DNA of 64,000 nucleotides, taken from CAWVWD01 sp045106825 (GTDB taxonomy: Bacteria; Bacteroidota; Bacteroidia; Chitinophagales; Saprospiraceae). Below the pieces are notes generated by a model that ran no database searches, was not told the origin of the DNA, and saw only the letters and a list, made by a program, of their open reading frames with translations. Made by a program: the position numbers and the translations under genes. Position 1 is the first letter of the stretch. Each line of letters begins with the position of its first letter. Positions 1 through 9,642 of the stretch are shown here, piece by piece. Location: positions 16,851-80,850 of the forward strand of contig JBGCFH010000118.1 of NCBI GenBank assembly GCA_045106825.1. Direction: 5' to 3'.

Positions 1-199
1 CATTCCGTACTTGATACGGAATCTCCTAAGTTTTGAACCAGAAAATCAGAACTTTCCACAAAAGAAAAATCAAACTTTCCAAAAGTTAAACAATAACTTC
101 ACCATCAAACCTTACTTTTTAACCAGCCAAAAAACTGTAATTTCTGCAAGACTTCAACTTTAATGTTTGGGAGATTCCGACCTTCGTCGGAATGACGGA
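1..199. repeat. Inverted-repeat intergenic element, family A copy 1
   Basis: The left arm (1-26, itself a small palindrome around TTCCGT...ACGGAA) and the right arm (171-199, core GGAGATTCCG...CGGAATGACGG) face each other across an AT-rich middle. The same arm design recurs at 4742-4882 and 31029-31303, and all three share middle-segment wording (CTTCACCATCAAACC, or ACTTTAATG next to the right arm). The element may start before the window. It fills the gap downstream of the TolC-type gene; no reading frame is seen in it. Confidence 0.7.
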
Positions 200-225
200 A
201 AAGTTTGACTTTTTAGATTTGTGCG

Positions 226-1410
226 TTATTCAATTCCAAAACCATAATTAATCAAAATAACCGTTTCATTATATTTTTGAATCAAATCAAATTTCTTCAT
301 TTCTGCTTCCAAAACCTGTTCAATCGTAGCCAAATATTCAAAATACGGCAATTCGCCACCTTCATAACCAGCTTTCGCCAAACCGACCGTTTCCAATAAA
401 TTATTCATCAATAATCTATCAATCGAGAAAATTTGTCCGTTCAAGGTTTCCAAATTCGCCAACGCCAATTTCCATTCATTTTCCAATAAGAACTTATCCG
501 TTTCGGCTTTCGCCTGAATGATAGAAGCGTTCGCTTTTGCGGCTTCGATGCGTTGTTGTTGCGGCTTTCGATGTAAAGGAATGCCAACACCGATTTCGAT
601 TAAATTCAAACCAGCATTTCCATCAAAAATCTGTGAAGCATAACCAACATGAAACGTTGGAGAAAGTGCATTTTCTTCAATTTTAGCTTGTTGAGTCGCT
701 ACATTTTTTTGCTGTTCATAATATTGCATCAACGGATGATTGACTGCATTCACTTCAGGTAAATTCATCGAAAGTTGTTGCAACTGTACATTTTTAACAT
801 CAATCCAATCCTCACGACCAAGCAAATACGCCAGTTGACCTTGAGCCAATTCATAATTTCTATCCGCTTCATTTTGTTGAATTCGCCAATTTTTCTGACT
901 GTTTTCTACTCGCAAAAACTCAATTTTACTCGTTTCACCAGTTTCCACTCGCAACGCTGCCAATTTCAAAAAATCCGTATAAACAGAATCGTAAGCATCG
1001 AATAATTGTTGCTGCTGATAAGTCGTTACAACTTGCCAGTATAAATTCGCCACGACTTTTTTCAATTCGACTTCCGTCAAAACTCGCTCTTGTTTCAACA
1101 ATTCCGTTTCCGCCTCAATCAACGCATTTTTTGCCTTATAAACCTTTGGCAATTCAAACGATTGACGCACACCAAAATCATGTTGCCGATTATCATTCTC
1201 ATAACCCAACGCTTGACCTAAATAATAAAAATCCGTCGGTTGCAACTCAAAACCTGAACCTCTTAAAAGTTCCTGTTGCTTTATTTTTAAATCTGCTACG
1301 GTTATTGATGGATGATTTTTAATAGCCATTTCCATCAAACTATCTAACGACTGACTTTGCATCGAAGTCGTGTAGATAAGTAATAGCAATAGTTTTATAT
1401 ATTTTTTCAT
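226..1410 (-). CDS. TolC-family outer membrane channel of an RND metal-efflux system
   Basis: Outer-membrane efflux channel (CzcC/CusC type) that would form the trimeric exit duct of the tripartite pump whose inner-membrane part lies just upstream. The protein starts with a clear signal peptide (MKKYIKLLLLLIYTTSMQSQ) and shows the long helical, Gln/Glu-rich pattern of the OEP family, with repeated motifs such as GETSKIEFLRVENS and AKANASIIQAKAE. An in-frame start 36 bp upstream exists, but that extension is encoded by the CACAAAAG inverted repeat, so I choose the Met directly before the signal peptide. About 395 residues is normal to slightly short for the family. It follows the pump gene by about 110 bp on the same strand, so co-transcription is likely. 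The substrate is inferred from the neighbouring pump. Confidence 0.85.
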   Translation of the reverse strand: MKKYIKLLLLLIYTTSMQSQSLDSLMEMAIKNHPSITVADLKIKQQELLRGSGFELQPTDFYYLGQALGYENDNRQHDFGVRQSFELPKVYKAKNALIEAETELLKQERVLTEVELKKVVANLYWQVVTTYQQQQLFDAYDSVYTDFLKLAALRVETGETSKIEFLRVENSQKNWRIQQNEADRNYELAQGQLAYLLGREDWIDVKNVQLQQLSMNLPEVNAVNHPLMQYYEQQKNVATQQAKIEENALSPTFHVGYASQIFDGNAGLNLIEIGVGIPLHRKPQQQRIEAAKANASIIQAKAETDKFLLENEWKLALANLETLNGQIFSIDRLLMNNLLETVGLAKAGYEGGELPYFEYLATIEQVLEAEMKKFDLIQKYNETVILINYGFGIE

Positions 1411-1421
1411 TGTTATTTCTT

Positions 1422-1523
1422 GAACCACAAAAGGAGCAAAAGACATAATAGAGATTTCACAAAAGAAAATTAAAAAATACTTTTGTGAAAACCTTTTGTT
1501 CCTTTTGTGTCTTTTGTGGTTTA
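1422..1523. repeat. Inverted repeat with CACAAAAG wording between pump and channel genes
   Basis: The left arm (AACCACAAAAGGAGCAAAAG, then TTTCACAAAAG) is mirrored with gaps on the right (CTTTTGTGAAAACCTTTTG, then CTTTTGTGGTT). It occupies the whole gap between the CzcA stop and the TolC start and reaches the last codons of the pump gene. It could act as an mRNA stem-loop between co-transcribed genes. Confidence 0.55.
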
Positions 1524-4500
1524 ATCCTTTTCAATCCATTCATACAAAATCGGCAAAACCACCAACGTCAACAACGTCGCTGTAATCAATCCGCCAATCA
1601 CCACAGTTGCCAAAGGCCGCTGTACTTCTGCACCGCCAGACATCGACAAAGCCATTGGTAAGAAACCTAATGAAGCCACCAAAGCCGTCATAATTACTGG
1701 TCGCAAACGAACTTTTGTGCCTTTAATAATTCGCTCTCGAACATCAGAAATTCCTTCTTTTTTCAATTGATTAAAATAGCCGATTAATACAATTCCGTTC
1801 AAAACGGCAACACCAAACAAAGCGATAAAACCAATTCCTGCCGAAATACTAAACGGCATTCCTCGAAAGACTAAAGCCCAAACGCCACCAATTGCAGCCA
1901 ACGGAATAGCTGTAAAAATTAAGGTCGCTTGTTTCAAAGAGTTGAAAGTCAAATACAATAAGGCAAAAATCAATAACAACGCTACAGGAACAGCTACTGT
2001 CAAGCGTTTCGTTGCATTTTGGAAGTTCTCAAATTGTCCACCATAAGTCACATAATAACCAGGTGGCAAGTCTAATTTTTCATCTAAAACACTTTGAATT
2101 TCCTTTACCAAAGACGTTACATCTCGGTCAAGTACATTCACACCGACCGTAATTTTTCGCTTCGTATTATCTCTCGAAATTTGCATCGGAGCTTTTTCAA
2201 GGTTGACTTCTGCTATTTGCGAAAGCGGAATCGACTGACCATTCGACAATGGAATCAACAAACCTTGTACATCTTCGATACTTTTTCGCATCTCTTCTGG
2301 CATTCTCACAACCAAATCAAAACGCCTATCACCTTCGTAAATAACACCAGCTTTTTCACCTGCAAACGCAGTTCTAACAATCGTATTCACAGGTTTTACT
2401 TGCAAACCATATTGTGCTAATTTTGAATAATCGTAACGAACAATGATTTGTGGCATTCCGACAATTTGGTCAACGGTCACAGACGTAACACCTTCCAAAT
2501 TAGAAATCAATTGTTCCGTTTTTTTACCATTTTGGAAAAGTAGATTGAGGTCGTCGCCATAGATTTTCACAGCAATATCAGCTCGTGAACCAGTCATTAA
2601 TTCATTAAATCGCATCTGAATCGGTTGCGTAAATTCATAACTAATACCTGGTAATTCATTCATCTTTTTTTCCATTTGCTGCACGAGTTCTTCACGAGTT
2701 GAAGCCGAAGTCCATTCTGATTTTGGTTTCAGAATTACCATAATATCGCCCGTTTCCATCGACATCAAATCGGTTGGAATTTCGGCTGTTCCAATTTTCG
2801 TCACGACTTGCTCGACTTCAGGAAAATTTTCCATCAAAATATCCTGCAACTTTCCCGAAACTTCCACCGATTTCTCCAGCGAACTGCCAGGCGGCAAAAT
2901 CTGATGCAACGCCAAATCCCCCTCTTCCAAAGTTGGTATAAATTCGCCTCCTAAAGTCGTAAATTTCCATAGGCTTACGCCAAATAATAGCAGCGTGACC
3001 GTTAAAATTATCGTCTTAAATTGCAAAGCCTTATTCAAAATCGGAGTATAAAACCATTGCAAAAAGCCAATAATTTTATCAGAAAATGTATTGCCGTGTG
3101 CAGTATTTTTCTTACTTAAAAATAACGCTGACATCATTGGGACGTAAGTCAAAGACAAAATCAATGCTCCCAAAATCGCAAAAGAAACCGTTTGAGCCAT
3201 CGGTGCAAAGGTCTTTCCTTCGATGCCCGACAAGGCCAAAATCGGCAAATAGACAATCAAAATAATGATTTCACCAAAAGCAGCCGACGACCGAATTTTA
3301 ACGGAAGCATCGGTGACGGTTTCGTCCATTTCGTCTTGTGTGAGTGCCGTATTTGTTTGTCCGTTTGCTTGTCGCAATGATAGCCGATAAACAATCGCTT
3401 CCACGATAATCACCGCACCATCAACGATAAGTCCGAAGTCAATCGCTCCCAAACTCATCAAGTTAGCGGTAACGCCAAAAACATTCATCAAACTCACCGC
3501 AAACAACATCGCCAACGGAATCACCGAAGCTACAATCAAGCCTGCACGCCAGTTTCCGAGTAACAAAACCAAAATAAAAATCACAATCAAGCCACCTTCC
3601 AACAAGTTTTTTTCGACCGTATGAATAGCATTATTGATTAATTTTGACCGTACTAAGTAGGGTTCAATCTGTACGCCTTCGGGCAGTGATTTCCTAACTT
3701 GTTGTATTCGTTCTTCGACTCGTTCCATGACCTGTGAGGCATTTTCGCCTTTGAGCATCATCACGATTCCGCCCACAACTTCGCCATCGCCATTGCGTGT
3801 CAACGCTCCAAATCGAGGAGCAAAACCCAGTTTTACTTTTGCCACATCACGAATCAGAATCGGTGTTCCATCTTGATTTTTAACAACAATTTTTTCAATG
3901 TCGGCAGGGTTTTCTACCAAACCCTCCGAGCGAATAAAATACGCATTTGGGTCTTTTTCGATGTACGAACCGCCAGTATTTTCGTTACTGTTTTCGAGTG
4001 CGTCAAAGACCTCGGTCATTGTCACATTCATCGCTTTGAGTTGCGACGGATTTATCGTGACTTCGTATTGTTTTAATTTTCCACCGAAGCTATTGACTTC
4101 GACTACGCCTTTGATGCCTGACAATTGCCGCTTCACTATCCAATCTTGGATTTCTCGCAATTTCATCGCATCGTATTTATCCTCAAATCCTTCTTTGACA
4201 AATAAAGTATATTGGTAAACCTCGCCCAAACCCGATGAAATCGGTGTCATTTCGGGTGTTCCCAAGCCATCAGGAATTTCGGTTTCTGCCATTTTGAGTT
4301 GTTGTGCAACGAGTTCACGAGGGAGATACGTTCCCATATCATCTTCAAAAACAACCGTTACCATCGAAAAACCAAATCGAGAAATCGACCGTAATTCGAC
4401 GACATTCGGCAAGTTTTGTAAAGCTAACTCAACTGGTACAGTTATAAATTTTTCTATTTCTTGTGCGGTCAAATTTGGTGAATTGGTAATGACTTGCACC

Positions 4501-4637
4501 TGATTATTGGTGACGTCAGGTATTGCATCAATCGGCAGTTGCGTCAAGCTATAGCTTCCCCAACCGATTAATGCTAACACCAACATTCCTATCACGAATT
4601 TATTCCGCACGGAATAGGTGATTATTTTATCGAACAT
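1521..4637 (-). CDS. czcA: CzcA-type heavy-metal RND efflux pump
   Basis: Inner-membrane proton-driven RND transporter that moves divalent metal ions out of periplasm/cytoplasm. Length (1038 aa) is typical. The TM4 signature DFGLIVDGAVIIVEA, around residue 400, matches the HME-RND group exporting Co/Zn/Cd rather than the monovalent Cu/Ag (CusA) form, so divalent cations are the inferred substrates. The N-terminus (MFDKIITYSVRNKFVIGM) gives TM1, followed by the first porter domain, TM2-7, the second porter domain and TM8-12 ending LPILYEWIEKD. It sits between a His-rich small protein upstream and the TolC-type channel downstream. No membrane-fusion (HlyD/CzcB) gene is in the window; its expected place is beyond the left edge. 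Confidence 0.92.
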   Translation of the reverse strand: MFDKIITYSVRNKFVIGMLVLALIGWGSYSLTQLPIDAIPDVTNNQVQVITNSPNLTAQEIEKFITVPVELALQNLPNVVELRSISRFGFSMVTVVFEDDMGTYLPRELVAQQLKMAETEIPDGLGTPEMTPISSGLGEVYQYTLFVKEGFEDKYDAMKLREIQDWIVKRQLSGIKGVVEVNSFGGKLKQYEVTINPSQLKAMNVTMTEVFDALENSNENTGGSYIEKDPNAYFIRSEGLVENPADIEKIVVKNQDGTPILIRDVAKVKLGFAPRFGALTRNGDGEVVGGIVMMLKGENASQVMERVEERIQQVRKSLPEGVQIEPYLVRSKLINNAIHTVEKNLLEGGLIVIFILVLLLGNWRAGLIVASVIPLAMLFAVSLMNVFGVTANLMSLGAIDFGLIVDGAVIIVEAIVYRLSLRQANGQTNTALTQDEMDETVTDASVKIRSSAAFGEIIILIVYLPILALSGIEGKTFAPMAQTVSFAILGALILSLTYVPMMSALFLSKKNTAHGNTFSDKIIGFLQWFYTPILNKALQFKTIILTVTLLLFGVSLWKFTTLGGEFIPTLEEGDLALHQILPPGSSLEKSVEVSGKLQDILMENFPEVEQVVTKIGTAEIPTDLMSMETGDIMVILKPKSEWTSASTREELVQQMEKKMNELPGISYEFTQPIQMRFNELMTGSRADIAVKIYGDDLNLLFQNGKKTEQLISNLEGVTSVTVDQIVGMPQIIVRYDYSKLAQYGLQVKPVNTIVRTAFAGEKAGVIYEGDRRFDLVVRMPEEMRKSIEDVQGLLIPLSNGQSIPLSQIAEVNLEKAPMQISRDNTKRKITVGVNVLDRDVTSLVKEIQSVLDEKLDLPPGYYVTYGGQFENFQNATKRLTVAVPVALLLIFALLYLTFNSLKQATLIFTAIPLAAIGGVWALVFRGMPFSISAGIGFIALFGVAVLNGIVLIGYFNQLKKEGISDVRERIIKGTKVRLRPVIMTALVASLGFLPMALSMSGGAEVQRPLATVVIGGLITATLLTLVVLPILYEWIEKD

Positions 4638-4741
4638 TTGATTTAGTTATTAGTGTTGTAGTGATTAGTCACTGATTGTAAACACAGTTGTTCTAATATT
4701 TTTCACAATCTGGATAATGTTGGAATTTTGCCTTAGCCCAT

Positions 4742-4882
4742 TTCCGTCATGCTGAACTTGTTTCAGCATCTCCCAGTCTTTAATGCACGATTTTAAAAAA
4801 GTTCTAATTTTTGATTTATAACTTCTTCAAGATTTCGACTTTAATGCTTAGGAGATGCTGAAACAAGTTCAGCATGACGGAA
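4742..4882. repeat. Perfect 32-bp inverted repeat element, family A
   Basis: Bases 4742-4773 and 4851-4882 are exact reverse complements (32 of 32), with a core GCTGAACTTGTTTCAGC that is itself palindromic. The 77-bp middle ends ACTTTAATGCTTAGGAG, close to ACTTTAATGTTTGGGAG in the copy at 1-199. It fills the gap between the small His-rich gene and the pump gene, so transcription of the operon must pass through it. Confidence 0.8.
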
Positions 4883-4967
4883 GTGTGTTTGGTATTTTGG
4901 TTTTGTGGATTCATCAAGATTGAAAATCTAAATAAGCACAAACCACAACATTCCTAATTATTAATTC

Positions 4968-5354
4968 CTAATTGAAAACAAAAGGCGGCCCTCGATAGGT
5001 AAGATTTTGTAAGAGGAAAGGATTTTTTAAATTATAATCGGTGGTAGGAAATGTCTTTTTTATTAATAATAGATGATTATTTGTTGTAAATTGTGGTAAA
5101 ATATTGATAATCAATGAATTATTATCAACATCTACTTCTTTTTCAAAAGTAATTTGATAATATTCCAAATGATTTTCGCCACAATCCTGCTCTAATAAAT
5201 GCTCGACAAACTCCCAAAATCCATGTTGATGATGTTCACAGGTTGTAGATTCATTTTGAGATGAAATAAAATCATGCGAATGTGGGACAAGTGTGTGCAA
5301 TAGCAATATCATTATTGCCGGAAATAACCAACTTATTGCCCACTTTCTTTTCAT
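4968..5354 (-). CDS. Small His-rich membrane-anchored protein of the metal-efflux operon
   Basis: A 128-residue protein with an N-terminal hydrophobic segment (SWLFPAIMILLLHTLVP) followed at once by HSHDF and later CEHHQHGFW, metal-ligand-rich patches on the presumed periplasmic side. The C-terminus YRGPPFVFN resembles the ends of small proteins I associate with Bacteroidota metal-efflux operons, but I cannot name a family. It is the first gene of the minus-strand efflux set, about 330 bp ahead of the pump gene. A periplasmic metal-binding or sensing role is inference from composition and position only. Confidence 0.7.
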   Translation of the reverse strand: MKRKWAISWLFPAIMILLLHTLVPHSHDFISSQNESTTCEHHQHGFWEFVEHLLEQDCGENHLEYYQITFEKEVDVDNNSLIINILPQFTTNNHLLLIKKTFPTTDYNLKNPFLLQNLTYRGPPFVFN

Positions 5355-5401
5355 GGTTTTTGAGTTTGTAGCGAAATTAAGGGTTCTTGTACAAATTTTT
5401 A

Positions 5402-5415
5402 ATGATTATAATCAT
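5402..5415. promoter_or_regulatory. Candidate operator: 14-bp perfect palindrome upstream of efflux operon
   Basis: ATGATTATAATCAT is a perfect palindrome about 50 bp upstream of the first start codon of the efflux operon. Position and symmetry suit a dimeric regulator, but no regulator gene is adjacent and AT-rich palindromes can arise by chance. Confidence 0.35.
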
Positions 5416-5567
5416 ATTTTTTCTAAAAGCATCATCTAACTCCTTTAATTCTCTTTCTTGGTTTAAGTACCTCACCAAAAGTAATCACGTATTCTGACTT
5501 CTCTTTTTTGTTCTACTTCTATTCCGATATATCTATAGTTTCTAAGTTCTGAAATCTTGTTGCGAGT

Positions 5568-5720
5568 TACGAGTTTGACAGCCTGTCCCGAAATCTCGGG
5601 GAACTAACGACAGATTTTGAAAAGTATAAAATTAGAATTTTGTTTAATGAATTTTTAAAAAGTATCAATCTGATGTCTGCCTCGAAATCTCGGTGGTCAA
5701 TTCGCCACGCAACTCGCAAC
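5568..5720. repeat. Inverted repeat family B with two embedded REP-like palindromes
   Basis: Outer arms are GTTGCGAGTTACGAG (left) and ACGCAACTCGCAAC (right). The related element at 29858-29964 has the same arms. Inside are two copies of the CCCGA/TCGGG palindrome: a good one at 5578-5601 (reverse complement reads CCCCGAGATTTCGGGACAGG) and a decayed one at 5671-5696. The 5355-5903 gap holds nothing else that looks coding. Confidence 0.65.
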
Positions 5721-5815
5721 TATGGTACTTTCCCCGATTAGGAATCGTTAAACAAATAAATGTACACAAAGTACATATTACAAAATAATATTAGAATGAG
5801 AGCGTATTAAACAAT

Positions 5816-5862
5816 AAAATGAGTATCAATTAAAAATTGATACTCATTTTTCATTTTTTTAT
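5816..5862 (-). terminator. Hairpin terminator downstream of M16 gene
   Basis: AATGAGTATCAATT and AATTGATACTCATT form a 14-bp stem with a very short loop, flanked by T/A-rich runs on both sides. It lies about 55 bp past the stop codon of the minus-strand M16 gene and could work in both directions. Confidence 0.65.
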
Positions 5863-5903
5863 TTTCTATCTCTGTAACCTTATTTTAGGACTAAAGATAA
5901 TAA

Positions 5904-8021
5904 CTATTTAATCTCAAATACAGCATCTTCGATACCACTATTTAATTTAATATCTGTAATTTTCACATTAATTGTTTGTGGTCCAGCTGATATTTTTGAA
6001 GCATATGGATACATAATACCATCTACTTTTTTATAATCACTCAAATTAATGATTCCTTCTTTTGTAACAACACGAACTTTCAATCCTGATTTTACATCAA
6101 AAAACTCTGTTGACTTTGAGCCACTTGGTGAAGTAACAACAATTTTATAAGCATCATTACCATCAATATTTTCGCTTCCTTTTAATTCTAATTTATATCC
6201 ATTTGTAGCATAAAATAATTCACCGAATAAAATAGATTGCTCTGCTAAAGCTGCTAATTCATCGCCTTCTACTTTACCAGATTTTTGTGGATTTGAAGCA
6301 AAACCTGTTGTACCATTATAGACTTGTTTTTGAAAAACTTGCCCACCCATTGACAATACAGATTTATATTTATTTGGAGCTTTTTGAGTGGTGACATTAT
6401 CTAAACTCATACCTTGAACAGAAAGTGTCGCCTTTGTTTCAACGTCTTTCACTCCTTTCAAAGCTTTCTCTCCACCGATAGCTTTGATGTAGTTATTGAT
6501 TATATCTTCAGCTTTTATGTCTGTACTAATTTCCTTTGGTGCTTCTGCTGGGTTTCCATAATTATCATAAAAATCAACCGTTTTATTAGCATCATATTTA
6601 GCAATTTTTTCAGCGACAGCATCTTTATCACCAACGACTAAAACATTAGCATTATTAGAGTTAAAATATTTTTTAGAAACACGCATCACATCTTCTGCAG
6701 TTACAGCAGCTAAACGCTCCAAGTATTTTTCATAATAATCAGCAGGTAAATTGTAACGAGCAATATTCAACGCAAAGTTAGCAACCGTTTGTGGACGTTC
6801 TAATGAACGAGCAAAGCTACCTGACATGATATTTTTCGTTTTTTGTAAATCCTCTGGCGACACTTTCTCGGTTGACATTCTGTCAATTTCATAAATAAAT
6901 TCAGCGATTGCAGAATCGGTTACTTCATTACGTACAGAAGAAGAAGCTGTAAAAACACCGACTAATGGATCGTAAGATATAGATGAACCTGCACCATAAG
7001 TAAAACCATTATCTTCACGTAAATTTTGCATTAAGCGACTACCAAATCCGCTACCACCCAAAATACTATTCGCAACACTTACCGCAATTCGGTCATCAGA
7101 AGTAGGTTTCAAATCTATCGGATAAGTTATTGTAATAACAGACTGAACAGATCCTGGTCTATCAACCATTGCTACACTTGTTTCAGTTGGTGCAGTTGGC
7201 ATATCATAGGTTTTTTCTGTTGTTTTTCCTTTTTTCCAAGTATCAAAATACTTTTGCATTTTAGCTTTGGCTACTTTTGCATCAATATCTCCAACGATGA
7301 TTAAATAACCGTCGTTTGGATTAAAATTACCATAATAATAAGATTTCAAATCTTCTGATGTAATATTTTTAACCGTTTCTTCTGTTGTTAATTCGCCATA
7401 AGGATGAGCCTTTCCATAACGTAAAATATTTGAAACATTTCCGGAAATTGAACTCGGATCATTTTTAGCAGAAGCTAACCCCGAAAGCGTTTGTGTTTTT
7501 ACTTTCTCTAACTCTTCTTCTGGAAATGTTGGATTCAATAATACATCTGCCATTAACTCTAAAATTTTATCAGAATGCTTTGTCAAGGAAGAAGCATAAA
7601 CGCCAGTAGAATAAGTGCTTAAAGTTGCACCAATGAAATCTACTTCCTCATCAATTTCGTTCTTAGAACGATTTTTTGTTCCACGTCGTAGCATTTGACC
7701 TGTCATATCTTGCATTCCAGCTTTATCTCCTTCCATGATTGGATCCATCTCTAATGTATAATTAAATGATACACGAGGCAATTTATCATTTTTCACAACG
7801 ATACATTCCAAACCATTATCCAATGTAAAGCTTTCGTAACTTCCCATTTGAATTTTTGGAGCAGGACCAGGTTTTGGTGCTTGACTTCTATCTAATTCTG
7901 AGCTTGGCGAACCACCAATTTTGATTCCACCCATATCACCTGTCGAAGCGTTATCAACTGTTTCAGGTGTACATTGCGATACAAAAATCGCAACCATTAA
8001 TAAATAAAATATATTTCTCAT
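5904..8021 (-). CDS. M16-family peptidase-like lipoprotein, probably non-catalytic, with C-terminal LolA-like domain
   Basis: Two M16 (insulinase/pitrilysin) half-domains fill roughly residues 50-470. The zinc motif HxxEH is absent: the equivalent region reads MQDMTGQMLRRGT, so this is the inactive partner. A lipobox (MRNIFYLLMVAIFVSQC) predicts a lipoprotein. From about residue 500 (EDIINNYIKAIGGEKALKGV) a different domain follows, resembling the outer-membrane lipoprotein-sorting/LolA-like fold common in Bacteroidota. The gene lies 75 bp downstream of an active M16 gene on the same strand, the usual pairing in which active and inactive subunits form a heterodimer. The fusion is longer than the bare subunit of about 450 residues. 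The substrate is unknown. Confidence 0.88.
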   Translation of the reverse strand: MRNIFYLLMVAIFVSQCTPETVDNASTGDMGGIKIGGSPSSELDRSQAPKPGPAPKIQMGSYESFTLDNGLECIVVKNDKLPRVSFNYTLEMDPIMEGDKAGMQDMTGQMLRRGTKNRSKNEIDEEVDFIGATLSTYSTGVYASSLTKHSDKILELMADVLLNPTFPEEELEKVKTQTLSGLASAKNDPSSISGNVSNILRYGKAHPYGELTTEETVKNITSEDLKSYYYGNFNPNDGYLIIVGDIDAKVAKAKMQKYFDTWKKGKTTEKTYDMPTAPTETSVAMVDRPGSVQSVITITYPIDLKPTSDDRIAVSVANSILGGSGFGSRLMQNLREDNGFTYGAGSSISYDPLVGVFTASSSVRNEVTDSAIAEFIYEIDRMSTEKVSPEDLQKTKNIMSGSFARSLERPQTVANFALNIARYNLPADYYEKYLERLAAVTAEDVMRVSKKYFNSNNANVLVVGDKDAVAEKIAKYDANKTVDFYDNYGNPAEAPKEISTDIKAEDIINNYIKAIGGEKALKGVKDVETKATLSVQGMSLDNVTTQKAPNKYKSVLSMGGQVFQKQVYNGTTGFASNPQKSGKVEGDELAALAEQSILFGELFYATNGYKLELKGSENIDGNDAYKIVVTSPSGSKSTEFFDVKSGLKVRVVTKEGIINLSDYKKVDGIMYPYASKISAGPQTINVKITDIKLNSGIEDAVFEIK

Positions 8022-8096
8022 TGTTTGATTTTAAATATTAAGATTTGAGATTTTGACCATATTGCCAGACATCTCCTATCTCCTATCAGGTTTTTA

Positions 8097-9416
8097 TTAT
8101 TTCTGAGGTTGTGCCAACCAATATAAAGCGACACGATTATTCGGTGTAAAATATTTTTTAGCTGCATTTTGTAAATCTTCACGAGTTACTTTTTCATAAC
8201 GCTTGATTTCTTCATTAATCAAATCTGCACTTCCTAAATAAACATGATAATTAGCTAAAGACTCTGCAATACCTACGATAGTAGAGTTTGAAGAAACAAA
8301 ATCGTTTTCAATTTGATTTTGTAATTTTTGAAATTCCTTTTCAGGAATTAAGTTGTTTTGCAAATCTTTAATAATTTCATCCATATTGGCTTCAACATCC
8401 GCTCCATCTATACCCATATTTGCAATACCATAATTGATAGATAAGCCTGGATCTTCTGATGATAATGGAAATGAACCTGCTGCTACACAAAGTTGTTTTT
8501 CATCTACCATAATTTTATTCAAACGAGAACTACTACCTCTTGCTAATAATGTTGATAACATTTCTACAGCATAGTAATCATCTGTACCTTGAGCAGGTGT
8601 TCTATAAGCATGAAAGATAGCTGGTAACTGAACATTGTCATAAACCGTATCTTTGACTTCTGCTGTCATCGCAGGTTCTACGATATTTGGTCGTTCGACT
8701 TCTGCACCTTTAGGAATATCTTTAAAGTATTTTTTTACCAATGCTTTTGTTGTCTCAATATCCAAATCACCAGCAATTGATAATGTTGCGTTGTTAGGAA
8801 CATAATATTTTTTATAGAAATTTACGTAATCATCTTCTACAGCAGCATCTAAGTGTTCCATAGAACCAATCGGTGTCCAACGGTAAGGATGAACCGTGTA
8901 AGCACGTTTCATAATCTCTTCCATCCATCTTCCATAAGGGCGATTATCATAACGTGTTCTACGTTCTTCTTTCACTACTTTACGTTGTGTTTCGATTCCA
9001 ACCTTTTCTACATTTGCGTGTAATAAACGTTCTGATTCAATCCACAACCCTAATTCTAATTGATTAGATGGTAAAACTTCATAATAGAATGTACGATCAG
9101 TAGTTGTATTAGCGTTTAGCATTCCGCCAGCATTCTGGATATAGTCATCGACTTCACCTCGTTTGATGTATTTTGAACCTTCAAATAACAAATGCTCAAA
9201 AAAGTGAGCAAATCCTGTACGATCAGGATTTTCATTTTTCGAACCAACATGGTACATAATGGAAACGGCAACAATAGGTGTAGAATGATCTTCATGTAAA
9301 ATAACATGTAAACCATTGTCTAAATCAAATTCTTCAAATTTGATTTTATTAGCATCTTGTGCAAACACTGCAATAGATACTAATAACGAGAGTAAACTGA
9401 ATACGATTTTTTTCAT
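8097..9416 (-). CDS. Zinc-dependent M16-family peptidase, catalytic subunit
   Basis: 439-residue periplasmic protease with signal peptide MKKIVFSLLSLLVSIAVFAQ. The inverted zinc motif HFFEH (His71, Glu74, His75) is intact, and the downstream glutamates in VVKEERRTRYDNRPYG supply the third ligand, as in pitrilysin/insulinase proteins. A second M16 half occupies the C-terminal part (from about VKDTVYDNVQLPAIFH). It precedes the non-catalytic M16-like lipoprotein by 75 bp and is presumably co-transcribed; together they would form the clam-shell peptidase that degrades short peptides. The start is set by the signal peptide. Confidence 0.93.
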   Translation of the reverse strand: MKKIVFSLLSLLVSIAVFAQDANKIKFEEFDLDNGLHVILHEDHSTPIVAVSIMYHVGSKNENPDRTGFAHFFEHLLFEGSKYIKRGEVDDYIQNAGGMLNANTTTDRTFYYEVLPSNQLELGLWIESERLLHANVEKVGIETQRKVVKEERRTRYDNRPYGRWMEEIMKRAYTVHPYRWTPIGSMEHLDAAVEDDYVNFYKKYYVPNNATLSIAGDLDIETTKALVKKYFKDIPKGAEVERPNIVEPAMTAEVKDTVYDNVQLPAIFHAYRTPAQGTDDYYAVEMLSTLLARGSSSRLNKIMVDEKQLCVAAGSFPLSSEDPGLSINYGIANMGIDGADVEANMDEIIKDLQNNLIPEKEFQKLQNQIENDFVSSNSTIVGIAESLANYHVYLGSADLINEEIKRYEKVTREDLQNAAKKYFTPNNRVALYWLAQPQK

Positions 9417-9642
9417 AATATTGATTTTCGATATTTTGTGAACAAAAAAATGTGACGTTTTTAATTCAAATTTTATTCACATTGTACTAATTTTTAGACT
9501 ATTATTTATTATTGTATAATAAATGAGATTAAAAACGGTTCAAATTTACAATTTTTTATGTACTGCTATTTCAAGATTAGATTGATAATTCATTTGTATT
9601 GACAAATAACAGGTTTTATCCAAAAATTGGCAGGATTTGAAA

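Noticed and set aside
226..1446. Longer form of the TolC-type gene starting at 1446
   Set aside because: Extra residues come from an intergenic inverted repeat; the signal peptide starts at 1410.
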